From: Talpa occidentalis | Taxonomy: Eukaryota; Chordata; Mammalia; Eulipotyphla; Talpidae | Direction: 5' to 3' | Length of the DNA stretch: 64,000 nucleotides | NCBI RefSeq assembly: GCF_014898055.3 | Contig: NW_023602073.1 | Location: 87,338,678-87,402,677, forward strand | In this document: one piece after another, positions 1 to 10,904 of the stretch | Numbering within the stretch: the first letter of the stretch is position 1 | Layout: each line of letters begins with the position of its first letter | Made by a program: the position numbers and the translations under genes | The notes under the pieces: generated by a model | Seen by the model: the letters and a program-made list of their open reading frames with translations, nothing else | What the model was told of the DNA's origin: nothing | The model's database searches: none

Positions 1-29
1 TGCATAAATAAATAAATGTTTAAAAAATA
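1..29 (+). mobile_element. 3' tail of a tRNA-derived SINE cut by the window edge
   Basis: The first bases read TGCATAAATAAATAAATG followed by TTTAAAA. This matches the tail of the full-length B-type SINE copies elsewhere in the window. The body must lie to the left of the window. Confidence 0.7.
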
Positions 30-224
30 GAGAAAATAAAATGTAACAGATTTAAAACTTGCCAAAGGGATGAATCTGGCTTTTTTACGAGATTTTGAAA
101 AGTACATAAACAATTGGAATTTTGAAAGAGAGGCAGTGTTTGGTATTATTGATATGCTTTCATTGGAAAACCTTCTTTTCAATCAGGCCTTGTAATTCAA
201 GAGATTCTTCTTTGAGTCATTTTA

Positions 225-475
225 TTTTATTTAAAGATTTATTTATTTATTTATATAAGCACCCAGGTACAGGCCAGATGCGCGGGAGGGTGAGAGGATT
301 CACCAGAGACAAAACTAGGAACAGAACAGACAGACTGACGAAATACACTGCTGAGGGGAGCAGCGGGTGCGACAGGATAGGTCTGCTTCACCATATGGGT
401 ATCTCCCTGGCCGGCTGGGAACCCACACTGCAGTGGCAGCGGACAGCTTCACAGCACTGCGCTTAACTGCCCCTG
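225..475 (-). mobile_element. tRNA-derived SINE, full length
   Basis: Read on the minus strand, the copy ends in the AATAAA-type tail (here at its left end, as 'aaagatttatttattta'). It contains the family body block 'ctgctcccctcagcagtg'. The 14-bp flanks TTTGAGTCATTTTA (211-224) and TTTGAGTCACTTTA (476-489) are a target-site duplication with one mismatch, so insertion was by L1-type target-primed reverse transcription. The tRNA-like head is worn. Confidence 0.9.
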
Positions 476-489
476 TTTGAGTCACTTTA

Positions 490-3400
490 AATAAGTGGGG
501 CGTATGGATACTTGCCTGAAGAAAGGAGCAAGTGGAAAAAAGTCAGAAGTAGATGACTATATACTTCAGGGTCCTAGATGCTTAGATTGCTTATGTCTTT
601 ATGTATAGAAATAAATGCTTAATGCTTAACAGAAAGAAATGGTTGTTAAAAAAGATATCCTTCTGATATTTCCGCAAACCTCTGAAACTCCTGGGAATTT
701 GATGCTGGAGAATCCTCCCGAGACTCAAAACTCTAGGAATGATAGAAGCATACCAGATCCACAACAAATGGAACTCACCTACAGAGTATGAGGACAGGCA
801 CATGAACACCTCATTCTAGTGATAGTGATAGCCAAGCCACTGCAACTGATGAGTAGCTCTACGAGAGAAAGAGAGTCTTGGGGAGACAATGTTACTAGGT
901 GGGCATAAATGCAGAGGGCATCACTACTGATGACGCCTGAGATGCTGACCACCATGATTGCAGTATAGCCGAGGGGCATTTGCCATGGCACAGATTTCAT
1001 TGCCATGTTGCCTGTCCCAATCTTTTCTTATCATTAAATAATCTGGCATTGGATGAAGACAGTTGTGCATTGTGACTTTATTGATCCAAGCCACTGCTCC
1101 TAACTGAGCAGTAAGGATCATAATGAATGCTGACTCTTCTGTCATTCACATTTATTTGAAAATAAACCTCTGAGAAAATATTCAAGTGTAAGTTCTTCAA
1201 TAACTGTTCTTGAAATAAAAGGTTTCTTTCAATTCTTTTGCAATGAAATCTGATAATTTAATTATTCTGATACAGAATGTAATACATCACAATAAAACAT
1301 TTCTATTATAAATATCAGTTGTTTCTCAGAGAATGGAACTTTAAGAGAAGCACAACATAGATACTTTTAAAATTAAAGTTGGGTGGAGATGTTTTCAAAC
1401 AGTTTACCAACAACAAAGCCTGCAAAATAAAGGCCTTTTTTAAAAAGAAAAATTATCTTCAATTTTCTTCACTCATTCATAAGGGATCACAATGCATGTT
1501 TAAAAAAAGTATTTTTGTTTGAATTTATAGTTGTCTTTTCCACTGTCATTTCCAGACAAACTTAGGAAATGTTCTCTACATGATCTGAGTTTTCAGTGTA
1601 TGCATACTTTGGTGTACAAAAAAGTTTCGTATCTTTATAGACTTTATATTTATGTTTAATCTATTTTGTAGAAATATAGCATTTCAGGAGTCATTAGAGC
1701 AAATATAATTTCTAAAGGCATCCACAAACTTTCCTCACTCCTATTAGTTATTAAAGGGATATTTCTGAATGAGTAATAATAAACCCACAAATGCCTCATT
1801 TTAAAAATTTTATTGAAATATTTTGTATTCCTTTTCCCAGGGAGATGTTCCAAATTGGGTATGCAGTTAACATTTCCTTAGTTGCACACTTTATGAACAT
1901 AGCTTTGCAGCATAGGACCAATTAAAGGTCAAATACTAGTTAAATACTAGTCAAAACATCAAAGATAAGCTTTTGTTGTACTGAGAAGTAGATACATTTT
2001 ATACTGATAACATAGAAAATATTTTATCCAATTTCCTTTGTTTGGGGGGCTCAGTTTATGTCCAGCTATCACTGTTTACATCTCTTGCTATTTTTGCAAC
2101 AATTGCCTGAACCCTGAGAAAACAATTACTTTTTGAAAAGAATTAAAGTCATCCATCATAACTGGTGTTATCTCATTCATATAGCTACTTTTTGATAAAA
2201 GTTTTGAAAAACGAGGGGAATTTTGTATTTATTTTGGTTCTATGAACAAGCTATTAATGGATAAACACTAATTGTCACTTTTTTCTTTTATATGTCTCAT
2301 CTTAATCATTTTAATTCCATTTTCTAGTCTTGTTTCATATTCTTTCATTTTTTTTCCTTTTTTCTCTGACTTTCCTTACAGCATAGCTAGAAGGATTTTA
2401 TTTTGCAACTTCTGTTGAAATTTTCATTTATGGTGAATGACAGTTGTTGTATTTTGATTTTTTTTTATTCCATGCGTAAAAGTATATACATGTTATTGTG
2501 TTTGGTTTTATCCCCAGATGAAGAGCTTCACAAATGTGTAAAAGATGCTGGTTTTACATTAATTTCATTAAAATAGATGTCAGTAGAGATGGAAATAGAA
2601 ATTAAATAGAACAACAGATAATTCCATAAATGATTGGAATTTTTCCTTTAAGACATGGAGTCAAATATAACTGCAAGCTCACTGCATGACAAACGCATTT
2701 GACAATATTGTCATGCTATAGTGAAATTGGTGAAAAATTTTAAAATTAAATAAAGACAATTTATTTGTTTTTGTTGTTGGTAACCGGAATGCAAATTTTG
2801 GTGGGCTAAAGAATAATGGTAAAAGTAATGTCCTTCCTAAATTACAAAATCCAGTGACTGACCAAAAATAAACTTGGAATTAGTTTTTCTGAATACATAA
2901 TCCATAATTACATCCAAACAAGTTGCCTAATTAGCATCTGTAATTGACAAAACTTAAAAATTAAGTTAAACAGAGTAATTCAACCCTAAAACAGACAGCA
3001 GCTTACAACCTGCTTTCTGTCTTTACTATCAATGTAATATGAGATTTTTTTAAATATTTGTAACTTTACAAAACATTTTCTTAATCAGATGCCTGGCAAC
3101 AGTATTAATCATTTTTATAAAAATGAATCAATTACTTATTGCATTTTGCTCAAAATCAGTTGGAAATCTTTAATAACAAGGGTATTAAAAATTTTAACTT
3201 TTGAATATTTTTTAGTAAATTGTGAATATTGAACTCTACATTTACACATAGGGAGGCACTGAAATCTCATACCTTCAAGGGCTGAGCTCAACAAACAATG
3301 GCAAAACAGATTATAAAAGTTCCCTTTTGAAATTCTAAAATTGTACTTTGAAACCCTGATTGTGGGAAGACTTAGTGGATCATCTATTTTAACTAGAAAA

Positions 3401-3537
3401 AAAAGGAGATTATATGCCTTATTGAAATGAAATCAAGAAAGTTTACAGCTTTGCATCATTTAAATTTTGTGGTACTTTAAAAAGAACCATCAATAGAAAT
3501 ATCTTGTTAGCAAGTTTTGTATGACAAAAATACTTAC
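490..3537. other. unassigned AT-rich non-coding stretch
   Basis: I see no gene and no repeat I can name. Around 780-1145 the sequence is less AT-rich and has overlapping minus-strand frames with no stable protein match. A long pyrimidine tract ending in CAG at about 2340-2381 looks like a splice acceptor, but no exon follows it. Confidence 0.5.
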
Positions 3538-3551
3538 TGAAGAGGTATTTT

Positions 3552-3827
3552 TTTTACATTTTTCATTTTTGCACAATGTATGTGCAGGTTATAGTCCCTA
3601 TACAATTCCCATCCCCCTGTTTTCATCCTACTCCCTCCTCCTACCCCAGTATTGTGTCTCTGGTTTATAGTTGCTTGTTGATGCAATTTGCAGCAATATG
3701 GATGGAACTGGAAGGGATTATGCTCAGCAAAATAAGCCAGAAATAAAAAGAAAAATACCGGATGGTCTCACTCATAGCAGGAATTTAGAAAATCTAAATA
3801 AGGGACCAGGAAAAAGACTAATTATAA
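3552..3827 (-). mobile_element. L1 3' end with internal inversion (twin-primed insertion)
   Basis: The left part (about 3552-3680) is the reverse complement of an L1 3'UTR. It matches the L1 at 39540-39690, including the 'cattgtgcaaaaatgaaaaa' end. The right part (about 3680-3827) is the immediately upstream L1 segment in the opposite orientation, 'tttgcagcaatatggatgga' to 'gaccaggaaaaagacta'. Both parts lie between perfect 14-bp copies of TGAAGAGGTATTTT (3538-3551 and 3828-3841). The element is therefore a single minus-strand insertion whose 5' piece was inverted, the known outcome of twin priming. Confidence 0.88.
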
Positions 3828-3841
3828 TGAAGAGGTATTTT

Positions 3842-5784
3842 GAATGGAGGAAGACTATAAAAATTCTTGATCTGCAATGGTTACACCTTTTAAAACAAAA
3901 TTTAGAGTTGAAAATATTCTTGAGCGGAACTTTCACTGAGTTTTATAGTAGTTAAATTGAGTTTTAACTAAAATACCATATGGTATACTGAGAGTAGTTA
4001 ATTAAGGATATCACATATGCAAACTTGTTAATTATATAATTCAACTCTGATCAAAACTTTAGGCAAATATATTAGTCCTCTGGACTCCTCTGGGTCCTTT
4101 GTCCCTAGCAGCAGTGGCAGCAAAGGCAGCAGTGGTGGCAATAGCAGAAGCAGTAGCCACAGTGGCAGGATTTTGCAGTGGCAGCCTCGCTGGCCTCTGG
4201 CTCAGCAATGGCCCCTAGCCCATAAGTGTGTGCGCCCCCCACCCCTAACTGTATCAACTTCTATAAGATTTCTTGACAAAACTAGTGCAGGGCCAAGTTT
4301 AAGCCTTGTTTACACAGTATTTTTCGCAGATTCGAAATATGCATCAAGATTACATATTATTTACTGCTTTCTGCATGCAAACTACATTTCAAGGCTACCT
4401 TTTATCTACTAAGCTGCCTGTGCTGGAAGGTCACAACAAAAAACAACCTGAGAAACTTTGAGAAAACTATGTTTTTGCATTCTCTTTATAGGCGGACAGG
4501 TGTAGACAAAGACAAATCCAATGTTGGAATATTTAGCAGTCTGATAATGAAGGAGAGAACAGAAAAATTTCCCCATAAAATTAAGGCAAAATAACTTAAA
4601 AGTTTTTCTGTGGTGGTTCAATATAAAAAAAAAACATCGGTCATATCCAACTTGAGAACTCAGAGGGCATGCTCCTGAGACTTGAAATCTTGCATTTATT
4701 GATGTTGCTAACGGTGAGCATAAATCATTGAGAAAAGGTTAAATTATTCACAGTATCAGCTGTTTAAATGGGAAGAATATATGAAAGTTATTATACATAT
4801 TTGTAACTGAAGTGGTAACTGTCTCCTTTGAAAAACTAATGTATTTGAAGATTTCATCACATCATGATACCAGATATATATGTGGTATTACTAGAGTAAG
4901 ATATATAAAAACATTAAATATAAAAAGGAAAAATTATTGTAAACAAGTAAAATGCGTGTGCGTGCACACACACACACACACACCCACACACACCCCTTAG
5001 TATGAAGAATCCAAGGCAACATTATTTTAAAAATACTTATACAGCACATGACAGACACTTCCAAAATAATTTCTTTGTTCAAGTGACATAGCTTTCAAAA
5101 TCTTCTCACAGCGTATTAGTTCTAGATTGAATATTATACTCTCTCAGCACATGTTTACCTTGAGTTTATTGACCAACACAGGTGACTGACAAGTGCCCTA
5201 TATTTCTCAGTTTTTCTCCATTTAATTTTTCATGATTATCTTGATTTTAGTTTATCTCCTTTTCCCTTAATTTCTGATCTTTATATTGGTATTTGGTCAC
5301 TAGGGTTTAACACTTGGTTCTCTCTTAAGAAATTGGATTGCCTTAAATCCATGCGACCACCTTTCTAAAACATCTTTACAGGTACAAAAAGTCATTTTCA
5401 ATGCCAAAACTTTTGATATATTGGTTGGATTGTTTTATTTCTTCCATAAGTATGCCCCTGAAGACTTGTATCCTACTGCTGATGTGATTAAAACGATGTC
5501 ATGTGGAAAATATATTGTGAAGTTTACATGGCATTTCTTTTAAAATAATTATGTAACTTAAATTGAAGTACTTTTCTCAATTAAATTAGTGAATGCTGCA
5601 GAATATAAAACCATCTATTATAAGACCAAGTAGACATTTTCAGTAATGTGTTTTCTATATTGAATATTATACTCTATTAGCACATATTTAACTTGGTACA
5701 AGAAAAGTATTTAATTTGAGAGTGTATGACCTAATGCTGTTTACAAAGAGAATTTGAGGTTAGGCTAAGGAGTTTGAACAGGCT
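3842..5784. other. unassigned stretch with CAG-rich patch, CA repeat and a diverged repeat pair
   Basis: No gene is supported. At 4105-4205 there is a GC-richer block built from variations on GCAGTGGCAGC. A CA microsatellite lies at 4953-4996. A block of about 45 bp at 5120 ('gattgaatattatactct') recurs in diverged form at 5653. I cannot assign these to a named family. Confidence 0.5.
4953..4996. repeat. (TG)/(CA) microsatellite
   Basis: TGCGTGTGCGTG runs directly into a CA repeat. This gives about 30 bases of strictly alternating purine and pyrimidine, then CCCACACACACC. Such a tract can adopt left-handed DNA and is likely length-polymorphic. Confidence 0.9.
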
Positions 5785-5799
5785 TGGTCTTTGACTTTT

Positions 5800-6066
5800 T
5801 TTTTTTAAAGATTTATTTATTTGTTTATACAAGCACTAGGTACAGTCAGAAGCGCAGGAGGGTGTGAGGATTCACCAGAGCCAGAGCAGAGAACAGAACA
5901 GGCAGACTGACGAAGTACACTGCTGAGGGGAGCAGCGACAGTGGCAGGAGAGGTCTGCCCACCATGTAAGACCCTCACCGGGTGGCTGGGGATTGAACTG
6001 GTGCTGCAGAGGCTGCGGGCAGCTTCGCAGCCCAGCGCTCAACCGCTGCGCCACCAGGGGAGGCCC
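5800..6066 (-). mobile_element. tRNA-derived SINE, A-type, full length
   Basis: On the minus strand the head reads 'ctggtggcgcagcggttgag' with a B-box-like 'agttcaatcccc'. The tail is an A-rich run with AATAAA and TCTTT. Flanks TGGTCTTTGACTTTT (5785-5799) and TGGTCTTCGAATTTT (6067-6081) form a slightly decayed target-site duplication. Confidence 0.92.
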
Positions 6067-6081
6067 TGGTCTTCGAATTTT

Positions 6082-6584
6082 AAGAAAAAAATCATAGAGA
6101 CATATAAGTTGACTAACAATTTAGTAACATGTAAGTGGCTTTAAGTCCTGTGGTAATCTATCTTTCCTAACAGGCTTTCCATTTAATGTTGTGTGAACTA
6201 CCATGTAATGATTGCTACCAGTGCAGTTAAGTGCTTTTATAATTAAATCTATATTGAATGGATTTCTTCATCTTTTTTAGGCAGTTTCCTGCAGTGTGTT
6301 TAAACTTGTTGTAGTTGGGGGCACTGTTATGAAAAATACAAAATTGTGAGAATGAAACGGAGTCCTGTGGCAGGGGGAATACATTTTTTGCCAAATAAAT
6401 AGGTACTGAATTTATTCATTTATCTAATTACATAACTTGTAATGCCAGTGATATTTTGGGAAAGATAATACCTTCTATAGAAAATATTATTATAATATAG
6501 CTTGACAAGGATTATAGAAATGCTTATAACTATCCCTTTCACTGTATAATCTTCCTAAATGCGCCACAGGAAGAATGATTCATG
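6082..6584. other. unassigned AT-rich stretch
   Basis: There is no gene or recognisable repeat here, only AT-rich sequence with short homopolymer runs. Confidence 0.45.
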
Positions 6585-6805
6585 GAGACTGAAAGCACTG
6601 ATTCAGGAGTCAGAATGAATTTAAGTTCTGACTCTTCTATTTACTCACAATGTGAACTTGGAGTATTTATTTATCATTTATTAGCATATTAAATGGGACA
6701 AATAATAGTAACTGGCATAGAGATGGTTTTAAATTTAACTGGAATGATGTACATGTGAACTCCTTAGTGCAATGTCTGATATCTAATAAATGATGGCTCT
6801 ATGAT
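6585..6805 (+). mobile_element. MIR SINE fossil
   Basis: The order 'tcaggagtcagaatgaatttaag', 'tgtgaacttgg', 'taaatgggacaaataatagta' and 'aataaatgatggct' follows the MIR consensus from its tRNA-like part to its 3' end. Heavy divergence fits the ancient age of this family. Confidence 0.75.
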
Positions 6806-6864
6806 CTCTTGGGCTTATTAAATAATCTCTCAACATGAAATTATATTATGATTTATTAAAGAAA

Positions 6865-7087
6865 ACTATATGGAAAAAGCTGGGTTTCCCTCAAGAACAG
6901 GGTTTTTAGATGCATCCAAGTAAACTGCATTCAGATTCATTAACTGAAATACTTAAGTGTTCTACTAAAGTGGTCCTACTAAGAAGCATGATTGATGCAG
7001 GAAAGGTAGAAGAGACAGAAGTTGAAACCAAGGAGGAATGTGAAAAATATGGCAAAGTTGGAAAATGTGTAATATTTGGAATTCTTA
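6865..7087 (+). pseudogene. RBM17P: processed pseudogene fragment of RBM17 (splicing factor 45, SPF45)
   Basis: RBM17 is a nuclear splicing factor with a G-patch and a C-terminal U2AF-homology RRM. This stretch translates to KVVLLRSMIDAGKVEE and then VETKEECEKYGKVGKCVIF. Those pieces match the start of the RBM17 RRM nearly residue for residue, preceded by SDS-LTEILKC, which aligns with the linker before it. A further 5' piece (about 6865-6900), reading roughly KKLGFPQEQG, aligns with the G-patch KYGFREGQG. It is joined to the DASK linker by a deletion. There is an in-frame TAG near 6909 and a shift after DASK. Similarity stops abruptly after CVIF at about 7087, so most of the RRM is missing. 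Exon-spanning colinearity without introns implies an L1-mediated retrocopy, though no poly(A) or clear target duplication remains. It cannot make a working protein. The family call is strong; the exact 5' boundary is less certain. Confidence 0.8.
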
Positions 7088-9049
7088 GACTCAAAATTAA
7101 TCTGCAAATGTAGTCTATCTTCTTTATTCAGCTGCTTACCAAGTTATGGTTTCATCTTTGTCGAATGATTAAATATTGGTTATATTTTTTACATATTTTT
7201 CATAATCTCACATTGACTCTTTCAAAATAGCTGGCTGCAGTTACCAGGGCAGTCTGTTACTTAGCAACAGTGTTTCCAGAATGCTCTTTTTAGCAATATA
7301 GTTTCTGAACACAGGTATGCGCCACATGTCACAGTTCAGTGGGTTATTCATATTCACCAGGCACATCTGTGGAATTTCCACAGTTAATCACATGAACGAG
7401 AATTTGATGACCATGACTGAGGGACACACATGGGTGAAATACTTAAAAAAAAATTTGTTAGAAATCTGATTTACTTATTTGTGAAGCACAGCAATTTATT
7501 TTTTTGAGCAGATGTCACTTTTTTATTAAAAATATTACTTTTTAACAAAGAGTCAAAGTTCTTGAATTTTATCAGCATCTACAAAATTGTATGTTTTGTA
7601 TATGTCTGGCAGATATCTATCCTACTATGTATATTGATGTAATAATAGTAGTACTCAAAGCACAAAATTTTACTTACGCTAGCAAATAATTACCTTTTGC
7701 AATAGGTCTATAAACTGGCCCTTGGTTAATAAATTTGTTGATGCTTATTTGTTCAAGCCGGTTTTTAGCCTAACACAAGCCTTTACTTTTACTAAATATG
7801 AATAGTCCTGCTCACATATAATTTCAATTTCTTAAGCAAAGTGATACCTTACATAATATCCTAGGAGTTTTCAATACTCACAGTCCTTCGGCTCAATTTA
7901 AGCTCATTCTATCTCAGTGACTATGTAAATCACTGAAAGTATGCAGGCATTTAGAGTAATCAGCTATCTCTCAGAAATCAGCCTGAAAATAGTCCTGACA
8001 GTTCACTTTCCAGTTGGTTAATCTGTAGCTGTGTTAATTGATGCAGGGCTAGCAGATTGTTGCTTTGGGATTGTTTCATATTCTTTTCCAAAATTTTTGA
8101 GTAATCATAATAACCATTTGAAGAACTTGATGTAATACTGGAGACAATGATACCTTGAACTTTAGCATTTGTACTTTAATGTCTTATAGCATTTGAATGT
8201 CTCATTGCTTGTGTACTCCTTGTTGCCTAAGATTCAGGATATTAATTTTAGTATCCAAAAAGAGAAAATAGGTAAAAAAATAAACTCGTATAACATTTCT
8301 TGCTTTTTATTCAGCATTTTTAATTTTAAAAAGCGAAATATTATTCATTATATATAGAGTTTTGTTTTTTACACAGCACTCAAGAAGCATATGTGTGCAA
8401 ATTATTTTTCCTGCCACCTATTGTGATGTTATTCCCAGTTGCTACTTCAGAAAAGGGTTGGTTATGAAGAGTAGAGATTTTGGGAGGGGGATAGATGTGA
8501 ATGGTGTTTCTTTGCAAGCAAATTCTTAATATTGCTTGTGCACAACAAAAACACATTGTAACATAGCTCCATGTCTGGAACATAAGGCATATAGATCTCA
8601 TTCCAGTCAACAATGCCAAATATGAATTTTCACTAGACACTTCAGTACAAAGCAATATGCTATTCCACTAATAACAAGCATGACTTGTTTATTAGAGAAT
8701 GAATAAAAGCTATAACAAAATGTCTTATGGCTATAAACTTTAGGAAAAAATGTGTAATACTATGTGATTAAAGTAACACAAAATTAAAAATGGCAATGTA
8801 GATATTTTATAGCTCATGGGTTGGTAAAAAGTAAAATTTTGACAAATCAGGTATTGATTGGGTTTTATGGAAAGGAACTGTTCTCACACACTAAAAGTGA
8901 GGATGAAATGAATAAAGCTATTTTAATGACTGTAAACTTAAAATGTATAATCTGCGACCAGTGCTCTCATTTATGGGTATCTGTAAAAAAGATTAGCACA
9001 TTTGCCTAAGGATACACAAAGAAGAAGGAATTGAAGGAATGTGGTACAT
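7088..9049. other. unassigned stretch with a possible RFX X-box
   Basis: No gene is supported. At 7256-7268 GTTACTTAGCAAC is a good palindromic X-box, preceded by a half site GTTACC at 7240. The minus-strand frame at 8380-8655 has no recognisable domain. The rest is AT-rich and unnamed. Confidence 0.45.
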
Positions 9050-9790
9050 TTTTCGTATGAAACATCCATCATGAAAAAGATTCAACAGAAAGAATAAGTG
9101 GCAGAATCAGACCGCTAGAGAGATTACAGGTATTGGAATATGAGCTAAAGAATATAATAAGAGCACTTTGTTGAAAGAATAATACACAAAATTGAAATTA
9201 TGATTAGGAAATGGCAGCCTGTCAAAATTCAAAGGTAGATTTTTTTAATAAATACTCTAATGGTATTTTTAGAAGTCAAAGAGGTATAGTAATGGAAACA
9301 AAAGCAAAAGGAAGTCATTACAGAACAACAGATGTAATTAATTAAATGAAAAATTGAGCAGAAGAAATTGTTCATAAAAATGCCATAGAAGACAAAGAAA
9401 GGAAAAAATTGAGAGTGACATAAGGTCACGTAAACATTAGACAAAGTCCAGGCTAGAAATGTTCCAGGAGATAATAAGTAGAGAGCTGGTATTATGTGAG
9501 ACAATGGCTGAATTCTAAAGACATTAAGTCCTTAGATTCGAAAGGCCTACATATCTCAAGTATGACAATGGATAAAAAAACACTCCTAGACAAATGAGTA
9601 AAACTGAAGAATCTTAGAGACAAAGGGAAGGTATTAAACTGGCTAGAGAAAAAAGACTTACCTGTAAGTCAACTGTAATGTCTCAACAACTATGGAAAGT
9701 CAAAGACAATGGTAATAATATATTTCATGTACCAAGACAAAGGAATTAGTCATAAATGCAAATTCAGAAATACTACCTTTCACTGAAGAC
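9050..9790 (+). mobile_element. ancient L1/HAL1-like ORF1 region
   Basis: The A-rich, coil-like text follows the order of the L1/HAL1 ORF1 end and linker. Recognisable blocks are 'gataataagtagagagctgg', 'acactcctagacaaatgagt', 'ttagagacaaagggaaggt' and 'aaatgcaaattcagaaatac'. All frames are broken. Age and divergence make the subfamily uncertain. Confidence 0.55.
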
Positions 9791-10130
9791 TGAGCGCCCT
9801 GCACAAAAAGGGACCAGTGAAAAACTACCAGGTGCAAAAGGAAACTATTGCGCGTGACCCCTCAGACTGCCCTAAATTCGTGACACACCATTCTCCCCAA
9901 ATAAAAATAACCCCTTTGCCAACATTCAGGGAAAAGTTGCTTTTCAATGTGAGTACTTCTGTCTTCATTGCCTTTCAGGCAATACAATTCTTGGTGTGTA
10001 AAATGAAAGTGGTTTCTGAATTTTTGCCTTTTTTTCACCACGCAAAAATGGACCATCACGTTAAGGGGTGTGGGGTAACACTTTTACATCTTACAGGATA
10101 AATTTGCAGGAAAAGAAAAGTGGCCACAGA
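9791..10130. other. GC-richer block of unknown origin
   Basis: The base composition rises sharply compared with both flanks, and a 94-codon frame is open on the plus strand (9817-10101). The frame shows no signal peptide, domain or motif that I know. It follows the old L1 remnant directly. It could be an unnamed old LTR, a retrocopy scrap or simple chance. Confidence 0.35.
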
Positions 10131-10477
10131 AAACAAGTCTGGGATCCAAAGAAGAAATGTCAACAAGTATTACCTCTGCAAAAATAATACCACAGCTAAT
10201 TTGTGTTGTTAAGATTAAGGTAGAATTGAAATCCTAGAAAACAGCATGTAAGTTGATACTCAGTAAAACATTCTAAACTGTTTATATATTTTTTAAGAAC
10301 ATGGCAAAAATACTGATTATTATTGGCATTTAGTCAGAATTAAATATGTCTGCAAAAATATTTTGGACAATTACTAATGAAAATGGAATAAAGTATTAGT
10401 AATACTGTCTCCTTTACCCTTGTTTTTTGTTTTATTGACCAGTCTAACCGAAAAGTATTTTATTAGATTTTAAAAAG
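10131..10477. other. unassigned AT-rich stretch
   Basis: I see neither a gene nor a nameable repeat before the next SINE. Confidence 0.4.
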
Positions 10478-10490
10478 AATTAGCTTTGGC

Positions 10491-10776
10491 GGGACTCCCC
10501 GTTGGCGCAGCGGTTGAGCGCTGGGTTGCGAAGCTGCCCGCGCCTCTGCGACGCCGGTTCGATCCCCGGCTGCTCCCTGTCTGCTGCCCGGCCACAGAGG
10601 AGGGTCCCACATGGCGCGCAGACCTCTCCTGCCGCCCGCTGCTCCCCTCAGCAGTGTACTTCGGTCCTTCTGCCTGCTCTGCTCCCTGCTCTGGCTCTGG
10701 TGAATTCTCTCACTCTCCCATGCTTCTGACTGTACCAGTGCTTGTATAAATAAATAAAAATAAATCTTTAAAAAAA
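10491..10776 (+). mobile_element. tRNA-derived SINE, A-type, GC-rich young-looking copy
   Basis: The head 'gttggcgcagcggttgagcg' and B box 'ggttcgatccc' are intact. CpG sites survive in the body, and the tail is AAATAAAAATAAATCTTT. The flank AATTAGCTTTGGC occurs at 10478-10490 and again at 10777-10789. A third copy lies at 10847-10859 because the tail and flank were duplicated. Confidence 0.95.
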
Positions 10777-10880
10777 AATTAGCTTTGGCTTGTTAACCTT
10801 CCTAGGGTACTTATAAATAAATAAAAATAAATCTTTTGGAAAAAAAAATTAGCTTTGGCTTGTTAACCTTCCTAGGGTAC
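10745..10880 (+). repeat. tandem duplication of SINE tail plus flanking DNA
   Basis: The unit 10745-10810 (tail TATAAATAAATAAAAATAAATC through the target duplication to CCTAGGGTAC) is repeated at 10812-10880. The second copy has about 3 extra bases. The two units are otherwise virtually identical, so the event is recent. Confidence 0.95.
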
Positions 10881-10904
10881 TTTTTCCCCATACTCATTCT
10901 TTTG

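Noticed and set aside
779..1145. Minus-strand frames with faint resemblance to a V-ATPase proteolipid (K-x-GTG-xx-AM) or to NDUFA3 (INK-x-T)
   Set aside because: The matching pieces are short, mutually inconsistent without large gaps and not supported at nucleotide level. I do not call a pseudogene.
2340..2381. Strong polypyrimidine tract followed by CAG, like a 3' splice site
   Set aside because: No open frame, donor or conserved exon follows, and such tracts are common in AT-rich mammalian DNA.
10500..10570. A functional tRNA gene in the SINE head
   Set aside because: The A and B boxes are present but the sequence does not close a tRNA cloverleaf and continues into the SINE body.
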